Made by a program: the position numbers and the translations under genes. This document shows positions 62,976-64,000 of a DNA stretch of 64,000 bases, piece by piece. How positions within the stretch are numbered: the first letter of the stretch is position 1; the number at the start of each line of letters is the position of its first letter. Location of the stretch: NCBI RefSeq assembly GCF_003732705.1, contig NZ_MOBR01000043.1:186001-250000 (forward strand), in the 5' to 3' direction. The notes under the pieces are model-generated. The model did no database searches. It saw only the letters and a program-made list of their open reading frames with translations, and had not been told where the DNA came from. This stretch comes from Pseudomonas frederiksbergensis (GTDB taxonomy: Bacteria; Pseudomonadota; Gammaproteobacteria; Pseudomonadales; Pseudomonadaceae).

Positions 62976-63839
62976 TCAATGCCGGGTCACAACCTCTTCC
63001 AGATGATCCATGATCTCATCCGGCTTGAGCACCAGCACATCGCTCTCCACCGCATCCAGCACCACTTCCGCCGTATTCCCGATCAACGCCCCGGACAACC
63101 CGGACCGCGCCACGGTGCCAATCACTACCACCGCCGCCTGCAGCTTATGCACCATGAACGGAATCAACACATCCGCCGGGCCTTCCTCGATGTGCAGGTG
63201 ATCGTCGTCGATGTCGAATTCGGCCTGGAAGGCCTTGCACTGCTCGCGGTAGCGCGCCTGAATGGTTTCGCTGAGCTGGAACGTCGGGTCGGCTGACGAC
63301 AGCATCGGTGACGGATGCGCACTGATTACGTGCAACTGCGCCTTGGCCAGGCTCGCAATGTCATAACCGTGATCGACAATGCACGCATGCAACGTGCGGT
63401 GTTCGCCGTCGGTATTGCCGACGTCGATGGCCGCCAGAATGACCCCGCCGGTCCAGGGTTTCGAGGTTTTCACCAGCAGCACCGGCGTCGGGCAGTAGCG
63501 CAGCAGTTTCCAGTCCGCCGGGGTCAGCAAGGCTTTTTTCAGCGGGCTGTCGGGGTAATGCTGCTTGACCACCAGCCCGCAGCCCTCGGCTTGCTGCACG
63601 TCGACGATGGTTTCATGCAGGCTCTCGTTCCAGGCCTGCTCGGTGGTGACGCTGTAGCCATCCTCCAGCAACGTGGCCTTGAGCACGCTCAACATGGCGC
63701 TGTGGTCATGCTTTTTATCGCAGACCAGCAAGTGCAGATGGGCCTGGGTCACGCCCGCGATCAGCTTGGCCCGCTTGAGCGCCAGGCTTTCCGAGTGTTC
63801 GGGTTCGATGACCACCAGAATGCTGCGTATGGCTTGCAT
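62976..63839 (-). CDS. Tandem-domain universal stress protein
   Basis: A 287-residue UspE-type protein with two Usp domains (about 1-140 and 150-285). The first starts MQAIRSILVVIEPEHSESLA. The second ends with the nucleotide-binding pattern GTVARSGLSGALIGNTAEVV, then VESDVLVLKP. The start is the ATG at 63839 with CAGGAGATCCCGCTC. The promoter region carries a perfect TTGAT-N4-ATCAA ANR box at the position expected for activation, so induction on oxygen limitation is likely. Pseudomonas Usp proteins under Anr support survival without oxygen. Confidence 0.9.
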   Translation of the reverse strand: MQAIRSILVVIEPEHSESLALKRAKLIAGVTQAHLHLLVCDKKHDHSAMLSVLKATLLEDGYSVTTEQAWNESLHETIVDVQQAEGCGLVVKQHYPDSPLKKALLTPADWKLLRYCPTPVLLVKTSKPWTGGVILAAIDVGNTDGEHRTLHACIVDHGYDIASLAKAQLHVISAHPSPMLSSADPTFQLSETIQARYREQCKAFQAEFDIDDDHLHIEEGPADVLIPFMVHKLQAAVVVIGTVARSGLSGALIGNTAEVVLDAVESDVLVLKPDEIMDHLEEVVTRH

Positions 63840-63879
63840 GAGCGGGATCTCCTGAAAGTAAAAAACACTGCGTTGGACA

Positions 63880-63885
63880 ACTATA
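63880..63885 (-). promoter_or_regulatory. -10 element of the universal stress gene
   Basis: TATAGT on the minus strand, centred 33 bp downstream of the ANR box centre, as in class II FNR-type promoters, with the start site expected near 63874. Confidence 0.6.
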
Positions 63886-63908
63886 GTTGCTGCCCGGCAA
63901 CACGGGAC

Positions 63909-63922
63909 TTGATGCATATCAA
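63909..63922. promoter_or_regulatory. ANR/FNR box
   Basis: TTGATGCATATCAA, a perfect match to the TTGAT-N4-ATCAA consensus for Anr/FNR/Dnr. Its centre lies about 41.5 bp before the predicted start site of the universal stress gene. Confidence 0.85.
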
Positions 63923-63954
63923 TGGCGGCGGCTGGTGGTCTGCCGACAAGCCCG

Positions 63955-63960
63955 TATAAT
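63955..63960 (+). promoter_or_regulatory. -10 element of a rightward gene beyond the window
   Basis: A consensus TATAAT in CCCGTATAATCGGCGCCC. No clear -35 is seen 17 bp upstream (CTGGTG). The gene it serves would begin past position 64000. Confidence 0.5.
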
Positions 63961-64000
63961 CGGCGCCCTTCGTTTTGAACCTTTTATCCGTGAGCCCCAT

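Overview
The window is chromosomal DNA of a Pseudomonas species, most likely of the P. fluorescens group. I infer this from the GC-rich coding style, the many REP/BIME elements with a GTGGGAGC...GCTCGCGA core, the Pseudomonas-type acnB, and several Pseudomonas-typical small families (DUF1652, DUF1289). There are no rRNA or tRNA genes, no complete insertion sequence, no CRISPR array and no prophage.

Layout. 1-12.4 kb is ordinary metabolic and regulatory DNA: the end of an NCS1 permease and a carbamoyl-amino-acid hydrolase, a PhoD-like phosphatase with a partner of unknown function, an NmrA-like protein with a divergent LysR regulator, a triple-PAS LuxR regulator, two small proteins, a Gfo/Idh/MocA oxidoreductase, and an SDR/phosphotransferase pair. 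12.6-33.9 kb is a complete type VI secretion system (T6SS). One arm is tssB-tssC-hcp-tssE-tssF-tssG-clpV, followed by two effector-like genes, vgrG and a YwqK/MORN-like gene. The divergent arm is tssJ-tssK-tssL-tssM-tssA. A DUF4280 PAAR-like gene sits at the outer end. The two effector-like genes are the cargo candidates: a small protein with the HAE...PCxxC signature of cytidine-deaminase-fold enzymes, and a protein with an ADP-ribosyltransferase-like N-terminus and two poly-serine tracts.

33.9-38.5 kb holds a five-unit tandem REP array, a D-2-hydroxyacid dehydrogenase, a TetR regulator, an EamA exporter, a tautomerase and a small unknown gene. 38.5-55.2 kb is the most striking region: a BvgAS/Roc-like signalling island. 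It has a REC-EAL protein, a BvgA-like response regulator, a BvgS-like hybrid kinase with two periplasmic solute-binding domains, two small unknown genes, a second REC-EAL protein, a 2405-residue trimeric autotransporter adhesin and two exported accessory proteins. Copies of a palindromic TAGGAAATTTCCTA-type box lie upstream of both REC-EAL genes and the adhesin. Twice they are paired at exactly 21 bp. TTTCCTA is also the heptamer I recall for BvgA operators, so I propose one regulon in which a periplasmic signal controls both c-di-GMP breakdown and adhesin synthesis.

55.2-64 kb returns to housekeeping: a remnant of an XRE regulator, an Arc-like repressor, a serine-type permease, a SulP transporter, acnB with a long structured leader, a DUF1289 protein, and a universal stress protein behind a perfect ANR/FNR box. 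The window ends in a promoter region for a gene beyond its right edge.
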